Shown piece by piece: positions 6,101-13,525 of a DNA stretch of 29,061 nucleotides. The notes under the pieces were generated by a model, which saw nothing but the letters and a program-made list of their open reading frames with translations, was not told the DNA's origin and ran no database searches. A program made the translations under genes and the position numbers. The stretch is from a virus. Positions within the stretch are counted from its first letter, which is position 1; each line of letters opens with the position of its first letter. The stretch covers positions 1 to 29,061 of IMG/VR virus record IMGVR_UViG_3300018080_000469. One strand, written 5' to 3'.

Positions 6101-8029
6101 ACCGCTGTTTTCGTTCAGGGCTTCAATATCGGCATCCGTTCGCACCTCATCCCACTCCGGTGGGTACTCCGGCTCACTCGCCATCCGGTCTTCCTGTGGC
6201 CTGGTACGCTGGTTAGTGGCTCGCTCGCCCTCAACAGCAATCTTCCCATACCCCATTGCTCCCGGTTCCTGTCGCAGCACCTCAATCAGATCCTGTTCTG
6301 GATACAGGTAACCCTCCCGTTTAAGATGAGCTTCAACCAAGTCGAGGGATGTCCCCCCGTTCTTGATCTCCATCCTTGCCTCCTGGGGCAGATTCTTAAA
6401 CACATCGCTCCCGGCATGGTGGCGCACGCCTTTACGGCTGATGCCCTTGCCGCCGGTGAATTCGCGTATGGCGCCGCCGATGGTGGTGGGGCGGAGCTTG
6501 CCCCTGCTGGGTACGGGTGGGGCCTGTGTTGTGGGTGGTTCTTGCGGTACTTCTTGGCGGGGGTTAACCCCCCCCCCGGTTTCATTGATCGTCTGTTGGC
6601 GCATCGGTCTGACCGGTTCCTGGAACGTCGCCGGTTCCGACCGGGTTCCTCCAAGTAAACTCTTTGGCTGGCTGCCATACTCTACCGCGCTGTCAATCCG
6701 ATCCTGATCCTCTGCCCGCCGGATCAACTCCGCATACTCGCCAGCGGCATCCCGCTCCGCGATCTGCCGCTTCAAACCTTCAATCTCGCGGGTCTGCATC
6801 TCAACCTGCGTATTCTGGTCACGATAGAAATCAGCAGATTCGCGCACATCTTTACGCGGCCATCCGTACTCCCCACGGCCGGCCCGCTCCTGAATCTGTC
6901 CTCTCAATCCAGCCTGCTCCATGGCAGACATTTGGGCCTGGGTCTGCGGATCGGCGAAAAACTCCGCTGATTCGCGCACATCTTTACGCGGCCATCCATA
7001 TTCACCCTGGGCCGCCCGCTCTTTCACCTGCTGCGCCAATGTATCCATGGCCTGTTTATGCATCCGCTGCTGCACCTCCGGCTGTTCAAAAAACGCCGCA
7101 GACTCCGCCGCCGGTTTAGCCGGCATCTTTGCGGGCTTTACCTCCGGGGTGTATTCCTTCAGCATCCCCAGGCGGCGCTCGACCTCGGCGATCTGCTCAA
7201 GCCGCCGGGGCTCGTTCCTCAGCGCCTCAAGTGCCTGCCGGGCCTCCGCCCGTTTCACTTCCACCTTCTGGCCTTTGCGGATGGCCTTTTCACCTGCGAC
7301 GATCTCGTTTAAAATGTCAACCGCCTCGGTGGTGGCACGCTGCATATCGGCCGACTTGCCGGCCCTGGCGCTCTTGATCAACTTCGCCTTCATCTCCGGC
7401 AGGCCGAGAAAAGAAACAGCCTCGAAAGCCGTCTTGGCCGTGGCCGCCAGGTTCGGGTTGCCGGTGGAGTTATAGACCTCATCCCCGTAAAACCTCCCGG
7501 CATTCTCCACCCACTCCATGGGCTTCATAATCGTCTCGATGGCTTTTTGTTCGCCCTCGGTTTTTAAAAGCTCATTCGGCAGGCCAGCCACACTTTCAAC
7601 CGTATGGGCCGCCTTGCCCAAATTATCCTCAAAATTCGGAGCACCGCCAGAAAGCGCCGTAACCGCATCTTTAATATCCTCCCCTAAAAGCCGCGCGCCA
7701 CCGGCCACACCGCCAGCCGGAAAAGCCAGCAGTCCCCCGCCCAGGGCACCGCCCACGCGGGCCATGGACTCGGCCGTCTGCTTCGCAGCCGCCGGGTCAA
7801 TCCCGATGCCGCCGGCGTCGAAATCATCCTCAATAGACGGGTCGGGCGTCATCCGCTCCCGTAATGTGGCAAGCCACGATTGTTTCTGCTTGGGAGCGTA
7901 CCCGACCCGGCCGGCGAAATCATTGAAATCCATGGTGCTGTAAAATTTAGAATGCAGAGCCCTCGCCAATGGTTCGTCTGCCACTTCAGCATACTGCGGG
8001 TATTTTTGCCTGAATTCGTCCAGATTCAT
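3137..8029 (-). CDS. Giant internal/ejected virion protein (LPD38-type polyvalent protein, 1630 aa)
   Basis: The N-terminus (NLDEFRQKYPQYAEVADEPL...HSKFY) has the short module that often opens large phage internal proteins. A Gly/Ala-rich membrane-like segment lies near residues 88-110. A coiled-coil region at about 240-300 leads into three 44-residue repeats ending in GEYGWPRKDVRES (about 311-440). A low-complexity Pro/Glu region at about 470-740 contains palindromic-element insertions. From about residue 820 to the end it resembles the 'large polyvalent protein associated domain 38' family, with a hydrophobic stretch near 1350. No lytic transglycosylase motif is evident. Such proteins are packaged in podovirus heads and ejected with the DNA. 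This is a family-level assignment with an inferred role. Confidence 0.7.
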   Translation of the reverse strand: MNLDEFRQKYPQYAEVADEPLARALHSKFYSTMDFNDFAGRVGYAPKQKQSWLATLRERMTPDPSIEDDFDAGGIGIDPAAAKQTAESMARVGGALGGGLLAFPAGGVAGGARLLGEDIKDAVTALSGGAPNFEDNLGKAAHTVESVAGLPNELLKTEGEQKAIETIMKPMEWVENAGRFYGDEVYNSTGNPNLAATAKTAFEAVSFLGLPEMKAKLIKSARAGKSADMQRATTEAVDILNEIVAGEKAIRKGQKVEVKRAEARQALEALRNEPRRLEQIAEVERRLGMLKEYTPEVKPAKMPAKPAAESAAFFEQPEVQQRMHKQAMDTLAQQVKERAAQGEYGWPRKDVRESAEFFADPQTQAQMSAMEQAGLRGQIQERAGRGEYGWPRKDVRESADFYRDQNTQVEMQTREIEGLKRQIAERDAAGEYAELIRRAEDQDRIDSAVEYGSQPKSLLGGTRSEPATFQEPVRPMRQQTINETGGGVNPRQEVPQEPPTTQAPPVPSRGKLRPTTIGGAIREFTGGKGISRKGVRHHAGSDVFKNLPQEARMEIKNGGTSLDLVEAHLKREGYLYPEQDLIEVLRQEPGAMGYGKIAVEGERATNQRTRPQEDRMASEPEYPPEWDEVRTDADIEALNENSGQAVFDFFEEKARQRSTETGAWVNSPIWDKPAPTEVVGQPPHTTQAPPSPRRGGVNPRPEAPQKSWVEQVKERREANRPAREAESGLTALPEDAARTIAEHEIAQPRKADKPVSQETGVNFMDTLKSEGGSVKIDPRSAKDRHLQSIADDEVLKKVHGMIGDNKKPTTMGDIWVGGMEKMVDRFDALGREKGKAINPIDKMGLPKSEAHKAALRYNSYKDVTALKFNELAKSIPDSVRREPLIFSDYVNAHRAKTRAERGLKNPNKVTLDDANAAVAKWEKKWTDAGRPLKELKTGYAAFQKWADKNILRDLVDAGVLSQERYKAIKDTNEHYAAFDVLDYAPESIDAVPASLPSKEYFSLANQDVIIRMTGTEKRIADPMEATFRKFMRAQELASRNRVASTLIDDPGMAGKFRRVAKSRREFGILRNQKQNPMMDSMVNRKTHEIINRFRDGHVESYAVPKEMAQAMKQLSPASANRVIQAINGAFRKSATTLYIPFTISNAMRDFIMAYTTSPTYKSHQLGSYILDWNKGFWQGVKHEFGGKSNIAKQYVKDGGGFGYSGTLRTEQGAKQSVFSEPSLKKAGGTLIKSVPELIEKASGAVELAPRLAVYERAKRMGISGEDAALLARRSTVDFNQAGTALRVYNQWVPFLNARVQGKLNLARALRRDPKDTLAKVAMTVALPGAATYAWNRLNFSELYDDIPEYIKQNYFVIVTGTGTDEKGRTAPRYHVISKGDTGQMAWNPVEYVLDRMWKKDRESATKFLVNFLSDISPVEFAREGELSASKALSSTMPPPAKAAVEPLANYSFYQGREVVPKYMEGRVRPGKQAFDSTPRTFKAAGEALGVSPLKIQNVMSNLFAGYGREGLDPAAMWRGFTGRLTKVKGGEHERKAWADIDSLETEYQYARSDAAEAVEVGDRNEAMRIMRGWNKEANDRIEEFNRRFSRYGLGDNGGLRRNMFTYDKMRSVLIKREDNRTPIERRLSVR
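5927..6046. repeat. Cluster of GC-rich palindromic elements inside the giant virion gene
   Basis: A full copy with a GTTAACCCC-type centre lies at 5927-5952, with a GGGGCG left arm and a CGCCCCTAC right arm. Two degenerate halves lie at 6003-6021 (GTAGGGGCGGGTTTATCCC) and 6027-6046. Between them, 5980-5998 forms another hairpin (GTGGTGG/CCACCAC). On the coding strand the full copy is read Gly-Gly-Val-Asn-Pro and the degenerate copy Trp-Val-Asn-Ser-Pro. They lie in the Pro-rich region of the protein, around residues 660-702. Confidence 0.8.
6556..6579. repeat. GC-rich palindromic element inside the giant virion gene
   Basis: GGCGGGGGTTAACCCC followed by a run of C and a terminal GG. It is the same family as the copies at 5927, 14274, 14551, 17884 and 17953, read here as Gly-Gly-Gly-Val-Asn-Pro (about residues 484-492). 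The neighbouring sequence at 6515-6535 (GGCCTGTGTTGTGGGTGG) also resembles 5965-5985 next to the other copy. The mobile unit may therefore be longer than the palindrome alone. Confidence 0.75.
6837..6997 (-). repeat. Two near-identical 29-bp stretches marking a 44-residue protein repeat
   Basis: The same 29 bases occur at 6837-6865 and 6969-6997, exactly 132 bp (44 codons) apart. They encode the shared end of a repeat unit, GWPRKDVRES. The rest of the units is diverged but aligned (AxFFxxPxxQxxM...QxxERAxxGEY). The identity at DNA level within an otherwise diverged repeat suggests recent duplication or gene conversion, or selection on the peptide. Confidence 0.75.
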
Positions 8030-8070
8030 TTGTCTAATCCAGATATCTTGTGTATATTTTTAGTTTGCAT
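8026..8070 (-). CDS. Possible 14-aa leader peptide upstream of the giant virion gene
   Basis: The minus strand has ATG at 8070 after AAGGCGTGA, then 14 codons (MQTKNIHKISGLDK) ending in TGA that overlaps the ATG of the 1630-aa gene (ATGA). The giant gene itself lacks a good ribosome binding site, so this mini-ORF could feed ribosomes into it by coupling. Such a short frame can arise by chance. Confidence 0.3.
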   Translation of the reverse strand: MQTKNIHKISGLDK

Positions 8071-8096
8071 ATTCACGCCTTAACCAGGAGGATGTT

Positions 8097-8162
8097 ATGA
8101 AAAAGGTTATTCCGTTTTTGATGCTGCCTATCTGTTCAGTATCCCCAAAAAATCACCTGTAA
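8097..8162 (+). CDS. Plus-strand micro-ORF with a strong ribosome binding site (remnant?)
   Basis: CCAGGAGGATGTT precedes an ATG at 8097, followed by MKKVIPFLMLPICSVSPKNHL and a stop. The start looks exactly like the beginning of a secreted or lipoprotein gene (Lys-Lys, then a hydrophobic core, then Cys). It lies on the strand opposite the late operon and soon runs into the 3' end of the neighbouring minus-strand gene. Probably a fragment left by recombination, or coincidence. Confidence 0.25.
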   Translation: MKKVIPFLMLPICSVSPKNHL

Positions 8163-9036
8163 GATCTTCCTGCGGTTCCGATATCATCTCCAGGTATGCT
8201 TTCTCATCACTATTCAGACCAATCGATTTTTCTTTAGCTTCCAAGAACCTGCGTTCTTTTTCTGCCGTGACCTTTGGGTCAAACTGCGACGTTTCTCGAA
8301 TGTGTTGGAACAGAGCGTTGCCAGTCAGACCGCCGGTTTTTGCCCTCGGTGCCGCCGGGGCCTTGTACTGCCCCCGCTGCCAGCCTCCCTCGGAATACTG
8401 GCCGTATTCGTCTGATGGAATCTTGGTGCTGATGGTGCCGCCATGGTCATCCCGCTTGAATATGTTGATCATCTGCGGCCTCGGCATCCCACCACCGCCG
8501 GTCTTCACCGGGGCACGTTGAACAATATTCCCCGTCCGCGTGTCGAAAATTCCCATAGGGCTGCTACGGAACGGGTCTTGTATCTGCGCCGCTGGTTTGG
8601 GCATTCCGTACCGCTCGCCGATAAAGCTCCCCGGCGTGCCGGAAGTGTACTGTTCCGCCTGCATTGTCGGCATGCTCCGGCGGATAAACCCGCCGCCTTC
8701 AACAGGGGTGGATACATTCACCATCGGCCCCTGGGCCGCCTGCTGTCTGGCATGGCGAAACGCCATAAAATCACTTGCCAGCTGCATGGCCTTTCCAGGC
8801 GGTATGCTGTATTTCTGGGCTGCCGAAAAAATGCTCTCAGGGGTGGCCCCGCCAGGCGTGCCGCCTCCGAACACCTCCCGGCCGAAAGCCCGCAAACGCT
8901 CTTGCTGTTCCCGTTCTTCTCTCCGTTCGTCCGTCCGCTCCTGCTGGGCGATGATGTTCCGAACCCCCTGTGGGCTGTTCCCCATGGCCGCCATGGCCTG
9001 GGGTATGAGCCTTGCCAATCCTTCTAAGCCTGCCAT
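8128..9036 (-). CDS. Putative internal virion protein (302 aa)
   Basis: It begins at an ATG preceded by GGAGAGGG. The N-terminus (GLEGLARLIPQAMAAMGNSP) is helical and is followed by a highly charged stretch (QQERTDERREEREQQERLR). After that come a Gly-rich, poorly ordered middle and a helical C-terminus. No known domain is recognised. It lies directly upstream of the 1630-aa ejection-type protein in the transcript, among other Gly/Gln-rich proteins. That matches the small internal or ejection proteins of podoviruses. The role is inferred from position and composition. Confidence 0.55.
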   Translation of the reverse strand: MAGLEGLARLIPQAMAAMGNSPQGVRNIIAQQERTDERREEREQQERLRAFGREVFGGGTPGGATPESIFSAAQKYSIPPGKAMQLASDFMAFRHARQQAAQGPMVNVSTPVEGGGFIRRSMPTMQAEQYTSGTPGSFIGERYGMPKPAAQIQDPFRSSPMGIFDTRTGNIVQRAPVKTGGGGMPRPQMINIFKRDDHGGTISTKIPSDEYGQYSEGGWQRGQYKAPAAPRAKTGGLTGNALFQHIRETSQFDPKVTAEKERRFLEAKEKSIGLNSDEKAYLEMISEPQEDLTGDFLGILNR

Positions 9037-9039
9037 ATC

Positions 9040-9243
9040 CTAATCCCTCTCCAATTCCTCCCGGCGTAGTTCCACCATGGCGTCCACCATCTTCTCTATT
9101 GCCTTCCGCCGGGTACTCCGATTGCGTATATACTGCTCGAAATCAATGGCCCCGCGCAGCCGCCGATCATGGTCAAGTCGTTCCTGATCCCTCACCGCCG
9201 CCAGGTCATCCACAATGCCCATGATCTTGATAAACGCCTGCAT
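9040..9243 (-). CDS. Small charged helical protein (67 aa)
   Basis: The ATG at 9243 lies just after the upstream stop. A GTG at 9255 would add four residues and overlap that gene. The product is almost entirely helical and rich in Arg, Glu and Asp (DDLAAVRDQERLDHDRRLRG, ...RREELERD). It has no Cys and no signal. Family not recognised. Wedged between internal-protein candidates, it may be a small structural or assembly factor. Confidence 0.5.
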   Translation of the reverse strand: MQAFIKIMGIVDDLAAVRDQERLDHDRRLRGAIDFEQYIRNRSTRRKAIEKMVDAMVELRREELERD

Positions 9244-9245
9244 GG

Positions 9246-10328
9246 CTAAAACCACCCGCTGATCGTATCAGCCACATCGCCCCAGTCGGTGTCGAATATG
9301 GTGTCTACCGCGCTGCCGACCACCGGCGCCCAACTTGCCCAGGCGCTTGGTTCGCTGGCGTCTATGGCCCTTTCCTGCATATTCTGCTGATTTTTAATCT
9401 GCTCGCTTGTCTTCCATATATCCTGCCGCCCGCCGATGCCAGTGGCATTTATATCCGCCATCCGGTCCATGATGCCGCTCTCGGTCTTGGCTTGGTCCCC
9501 GTACATCTGCGCCCACTTGCCGGGGGCCATTGGCACCATGCCGCCGCCCATGCGGCCGGGAAGTTTTAAATCCAATTGGGGAAGGTTACTCATGCGGTCT
9601 TGGTAATCAGAATATATCTGATCCCCCATCCCTCCGAAATTTTCCTCAAAGGCCCGCCAGTCTCCGGCAAGCCCGCCGGTAGTCCCGGCCGTGTCTGCGC
9701 CGGCGGTTGAATCTGTTGAGCCTGAAGCCTGCCCGCCGGTCCACTGATCCGCGTGATATTTCCCCACGACGGCATTATTGAACTGCCGGTTCCACTCATC
9801 TGTCCCCCACATGGCAGCCTGGTCGTTGCCCATCAAACTGACCGCCGTGTCCCCGAGAAGTTGCCCGAGCTGTTGGTCTGTATATCCGGCAGCCCTCATG
9901 GCATCCAGCGTTGAATTCCGTCTTCCAACCTGGCTTATTAACCCATCTATGGCCGTTGTCGCCAGCCCGCTGAACGGGACGCCTACAGCAGACATCAGGG
10001 TCGAGAGGCCTGTCTTGGCAAGCTTCGGCATCCCCTTGCCTTTCTGAACGCCGTACAGCGCGTCATACACGCTCTGGACGGCTCCGCTGTTGGTTTGGTA
10101 TGCTCCGCCGTCAGACCCGTAGCCGCCTGAAAAACCTGGGGCACCAACGCTCGCCTGGCCGCCGTAACTGCCTGGGTTACCGATGCCGAGCCCACCGAAT
10201 CCGCCATATCCACCCATGCTTTCATTCCCGTTGCTGCCGCCGCCACTGTTACTCCCGGTTGTTCCGTGCCGCCCACCAGGATCATCTCCGGAAGGGTCAT
10301 CACTATTACCGCCGCCGTACCCTGGCAT
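9246..10328 (-). CDS. Gly-rich putative internal virion protein (360 aa)
   Basis: The start overlaps the upstream stop (TGATG) and has GGTGAAC in front. The first ~85 residues are Gly/Ser/Asn-rich and probably disordered. They are followed by a helical segment with a hydrophobic face (LAKTGLSTLMSAVGVPFSGL and on to ISQVG). The C-terminus ends in an Asp/Trp-rich tail (WGDVADTISGWF). Composition and neighbours resemble podovirus ejection proteins. No enzymatic motif is seen, and the role is inferred. Confidence 0.55.
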   Translation of the reverse strand: MPGYGGGNSDDPSGDDPGGRHGTTGSNSGGGSNGNESMGGYGGFGGLGIGNPGSYGGQASVGAPGFSGGYGSDGGAYQTNSGAVQSVYDALYGVQKGKGMPKLAKTGLSTLMSAVGVPFSGLATTAIDGLISQVGRRNSTLDAMRAAGYTDQQLGQLLGDTAVSLMGNDQAAMWGTDEWNRQFNNAVVGKYHADQWTGGQASGSTDSTAGADTAGTTGGLAGDWRAFEENFGGMGDQIYSDYQDRMSNLPQLDLKLPGRMGGGMVPMAPGKWAQMYGDQAKTESGIMDRMADINATGIGGRQDIWKTSEQIKNQQNMQERAIDASEPSAWASWAPVVGSAVDTIFDTDWGDVADTISGWF

Positions 10329-10744
10329 CAGTTCACCATCCTTTCTATCCTCTGATCTATCTGGGCCACTAACAATTTTATTTCGTGTTCTTTCTCCTGC
10401 TTGGCCTGCTCGCGCTGGCTCTCAAGCATGTAGATAAGCCGCTTTTCCATTTCTTCTATCCTCGCTTGTACCGGCGCCATTAAGCTTGCTCTGTGCGCCT
10501 GGCATGATTCAACGCTTGCTGTAACGGCCGCCACCTTGTCCTCTAATCCCTCCACCTTGTCACCGATTTCTTTTATTTTCTTTTCGTTCTCAACAACCTT
10601 GGCCGCGTCTGCGCCGGCCTTGTATTTTTTTCGCTCGCGGTAGAGGATGATACCTACAAGGCCGCCAAGCGCGGTATATAAAACCGAAAATAGTTCTTTA
10701 TATTTTGCGTTCGCTTCTACAAACGCTTTCAGCAGCCTGTCCAC
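10328..10744 (-). CDS. Membrane-anchored coiled-coil protein (138 aa)
   Basis: The likely start is a GTG at 10744, just after the upstream gene's stop. Residues about 18-36 (LFSVLYTALGGLVGIILYRE) form one hydrophobic segment. The rest is a long charged coiled coil (VVENEKKIKEIGDKVEGLED, ...EKEHEIKLLVAQIDQRIER). One TM plus a coiled coil could be a spanin- or holin-like lysis protein, or a membrane-interacting part of the ejection machinery. The gene neighbours favour the latter. There is no Cys lipobox. Confidence 0.5.
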   Translation of the reverse strand: MDRLLKAFVEANAKYKELFSVLYTALGGLVGIILYRERKKYKAGADAAKVVENEKKIKEIGDKVEGLEDKVAAVTASVESCQAHRASLMAPVQARIEEMEKRLIYMLESQREQAKQEKEHEIKLLVAQIDQRIERMVN

Positions 10745-10749
10745 GGTCG

Positions 10750-11295
10750 CTAACCGGTAAACCCGCTTTGAACCATATCCGCTATAATCCGGTAATCATC
10801 CGGGCTGGTGTTGAAATTGAAGCTGTCGCTTCTCTGGCCGAGGCTCAGTAGCTGTGGCATGGCCTGCGCGGAAAGCCCCATCACCTGACTCAACACATCA
10901 CCCCGCTTATCCGCCGTTGTCTTGGCAAGGTTGCTCATGGTGTTAGCCAGAAGATTCTGGCTCTCGGTTCCGCCCATGATCCCACGTGCGCTCCGTTCGT
11001 TGGCGACCTGGTTCATGGCGTTGATGATATCGTCCTGTGTGGTCCGGTACTGGCTCATGGCCTGCTTGCCCCAGTTGGATATCAGGTCAGGCATGCTGCC
11101 CTTGCCGCTGCCAAGCAACTGACCATAATTGCTAAACGCCGTAGGACCTAAAGCACTACTCGACGAGCTATATGAATAGCTTGGGGTAATCTTTGAGAAA
11201 TCAAGCGCCCCGTCTTGTGTCTGGCTGGTGTTCGTCGGGTTGGATGTTTTGTTGACATCGCTTAAAAATTGACTCTGGATCTGTGGCATTGGCAT
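10750..11295 (-). CDS. Putative virion protein (181 aa)
   Basis: The ATG at 11295 lies seven bases after GGGGAAC, and the upstream gene ends within that binding site. The first 60 residues are Ser/Thr/Gln-rich and probably disordered. The rest is helical with many Met, Gln and Ala (KQAMSQYRTTQDDIINAMNQ, ...LSQVMGLSAQAMPQLLSLG), a composition common in ejected proteins of P22-type phages. No family is recognised with certainty. It lies between the nozzle-like protein and the membrane coiled-coil protein. Confidence 0.5.
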   Translation of the reverse strand: MPMPQIQSQFLSDVNKTSNPTNTSQTQDGALDFSKITPSYSYSSSSSALGPTAFSNYGQLLGSGKGSMPDLISNWGKQAMSQYRTTQDDIINAMNQVANERSARGIMGGTESQNLLANTMSNLAKTTADKRGDVLSQVMGLSAQAMPQLLSLGQRSDSFNFNTSPDDYRIIADMVQSGFTG

Positions 11296-11296
11296 T

Positions 11297-13525
11297 TTAC
11301 AAGTTCCCCTTGTTGAATCCCATAACGCTTATCCCCCCGATGTATATGGGGTTGTGGCCGTTGAGGGTAATGTTGTTGATTTCCATCATCAGCGACCGGA
11401 ACGGGAAATTGACGTTGAAACGGTCGAAGTTTAGGTTGAAGTCGTCTGTTGCCGGGTCATCCGGGTCTGTCGGGGTCAGGTTTGTGGGCAGGTCTCCGGC
11501 TTCATAGAACAACACGGTTCTTGAATGGTTGGTGTAGAAGTTCAGCCGGAACGTCCCCCCGTTCTCGCTGAAGATATCGAAGTTCACCCGCCGGGCGTTC
11601 ATTTCACCGAACCTTGAACTCATGTAGGCCGTGCGCAACCGATAGGTTGCCGCGTTGCCGGCGTCCGTTACGACACTGCTGTTAATTCGGTACACCGCCC
11701 CCTGGTCCGTTCCTATATAGGCATATCCGTCCCCCCGGCCGAATACCGTAGGGGCCTGGTCGTTGCCGCTGATCTGTGGAAGGTTAAATACCCATTCGGC
11801 GATTGGGCTCACCTGATATACTATGTCGCCCATCTGTCGGGCCTGTTTCATCCGGGTATGGACCACATACACCGAGTCCGTGGCGTCATTAAGCTTAAGC
11901 AGCACGCCGCCGCTGTCCGGGTCGTACCCTGCCACAGCGTCCGTATCATAATTATCCATCACAATGTTTTTTATGGCGTCGGTTTGGCTGATAGACCGCA
12001 CATCTCCATACTCCTGCATTACCCGGACGGAGTCCATGCCTGCCGGATGCAGAAAAAAGACATCATCAGGCGTCGTGACAAGGCTCCTGAAATGCCCGGC
12101 TACCTGCTGCATGGTGTCTTCTATCGCGTAGTCAACCGGCTGGTCGCCTGTCAGGCGGCGCAGTCCAGGCTCTTTTGTCGTGCCGAATATCCATACGTCG
12201 CCATAAAACGAGGCAATACCACCAATTGGCTTTCCGGTGTCGATGTAGCCACCGCTGTTGGGGCTCGACCAGTCAAACGGATTCCCGGCGCCACTGTACC
12301 ACAGCCGCTCTGGGTTATCCCCGTCTTCGCCCTCAATCACGAACAACCGGTTCGCATGCACAATGCCATCCACCGCGTTTGGGGCTTTGCCCCTCATGAC
12401 TGTCGCCTGCCAGCTATCTGACGGGCCTGTCCATGGGTTGCCGGTGTAAAGGTTGCCGGTCGCCAGGGTTGTATTGAATTTCAGCGTGTAAACATAGTTA
12501 CTCGCGTCTCCCCCCCCGAACTCAACAGAAAACTTGTACGTTTCTCCGCCAAGAAGCCCTGCGCCAAGCGGGCTGCCAGGCGGTACGCTCGGGGATATCA
12601 TGTCGTCGTTCGTGAATGTGTACGTGTACTCCTGGTAATCATCGGCATCACCGCCGCCGGCAGAAACAACTTGAGGCAGGTCGCTCGGCATCACGATATC
12701 CGCCTCAACGATATCCGTGTCTGAACTATCCAGGATTATCTTCACCTTCACCGGCGTCTCTGTTCCGGTGTATCCTGCCCCGACGCGGCACAGCTTTACC
12801 GTTACCGTCGGCCATGGAATCCGCCAGGATGTTGCGCCTCCGTCGATCTCAGGCACCGTAAACCTTGCACCAGCCCTGTTTGTTGTCCCTGCGCCGCCGC
12901 CGAGCGGCACGCCTACATACTCTACAGGGATAATCTTATCTTCATCGAGGGCACCGTCAAACAGGTAGGCATCCGCCCCTATCCCATCATCATACCCAGG
13001 CCAGATGGACTGATAGGTTATTGAACTATGCCATGGCTCGCCATGCCAATACTTCAAGATACCTCCGTCAAAGATCATTAGCATGTCATTGAATCCGGCG
13101 ACCCGTGGCGGGCCACACAGCTGGTCGTCGTTCTGAAACGCCTCAAGCCCGGTGCCGTCTTTCATGTAAAGATACCCGTTACCGCTCGCATCGCCTGCGC
13201 CGATAATCGTGTACCAATCCCCGCCCACCTGAATGTCACGCGCACAGCAGACAGCCCCGTCGGCGCCGGAACACACCAGGGACACACCGTCCCGCGTCCT
13301 TGCAAGTTCATGGGTCTCAAGCACCATGTTCAGTAGCTCAGGACACTCGTTCCTCGCGCATCGCTCCGCTTCCCTGTCCGTCACAAGGCCGCCGTTAAAC
13401 GGCCCGTATGAAATCACCTGACGCTTCGGGTTCTTTACCCGTGCGGTTGACTTGTAAAGGCCCTCATACATATCGCACCCGGCCAGGAAAACAGCTGCTA
13501 TAATTATGGGATAAATCCATCTCAC
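11297..13525 (-). CDS. Tail-nozzle-like virion protein with a lipoprotein signal (742 aa)
   Basis: The body resembles the podovirus stabilisation/nozzle class (P22 gp10, T7 gp12-like). An N-terminal FNGGLVTDREAERCARNECP...LLNM segment leads to repeated strand-rich units (RLFVIEGEDG..., DVWIFGTTKE, DDVFFLHPAGMDSV, GYAYIGTDQG) like a beta-propeller. Unusually, the frame begins with a textbook lipoprotein signal: MRW, a hydrophobic core, then LAGC at residues 14-17 followed by Asp. The GTG start at 13525 is supported by GAGG and a GTGA overlap with the adaptor gene. If a later Met (residue 19) is used, the signal is lost, but that ATG has no clear binding site. Confidence 0.65.
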   Translation of the reverse strand: MRWIYPIIIAAVFLAGCDMYEGLYKSTARVKNPKRQVISYGPFNGGLVTDREAERCARNECPELLNMVLETHELARTRDGVSLVCSGADGAVCCARDIQVGGDWYTIIGAGDASGNGYLYMKDGTGLEAFQNDDQLCGPPRVAGFNDMLMIFDGGILKYWHGEPWHSSITYQSIWPGYDDGIGADAYLFDGALDEDKIIPVEYVGVPLGGGAGTTNRAGARFTVPEIDGGATSWRIPWPTVTVKLCRVGAGYTGTETPVKVKIILDSSDTDIVEADIVMPSDLPQVVSAGGGDADDYQEYTYTFTNDDMISPSVPPGSPLGAGLLGGETYKFSVEFGGGDASNYVYTLKFNTTLATGNLYTGNPWTGPSDSWQATVMRGKAPNAVDGIVHANRLFVIEGEDGDNPERLWYSGAGNPFDWSSPNSGGYIDTGKPIGGIASFYGDVWIFGTTKEPGLRRLTGDQPVDYAIEDTMQQVAGHFRSLVTTPDDVFFLHPAGMDSVRVMQEYGDVRSISQTDAIKNIVMDNYDTDAVAGYDPDSGGVLLKLNDATDSVYVVHTRMKQARQMGDIVYQVSPIAEWVFNLPQISGNDQAPTVFGRGDGYAYIGTDQGAVYRINSSVVTDAGNAATYRLRTAYMSSRFGEMNARRVNFDIFSENGGTFRLNFYTNHSRTVLFYEAGDLPTNLTPTDPDDPATDDFNLNFDRFNVNFPFRSLMMEINNITLNGHNPIYIGGISVMGFNKGNL

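Noticed and set aside
5800-6600. CRISPR-like interpretation of the GC-rich repeats
   Set aside because: The repeats are palindromic, irregularly spaced, within coding sequence and scattered over 12 kb. There is no repeat-spacer periodicity and no cas gene.
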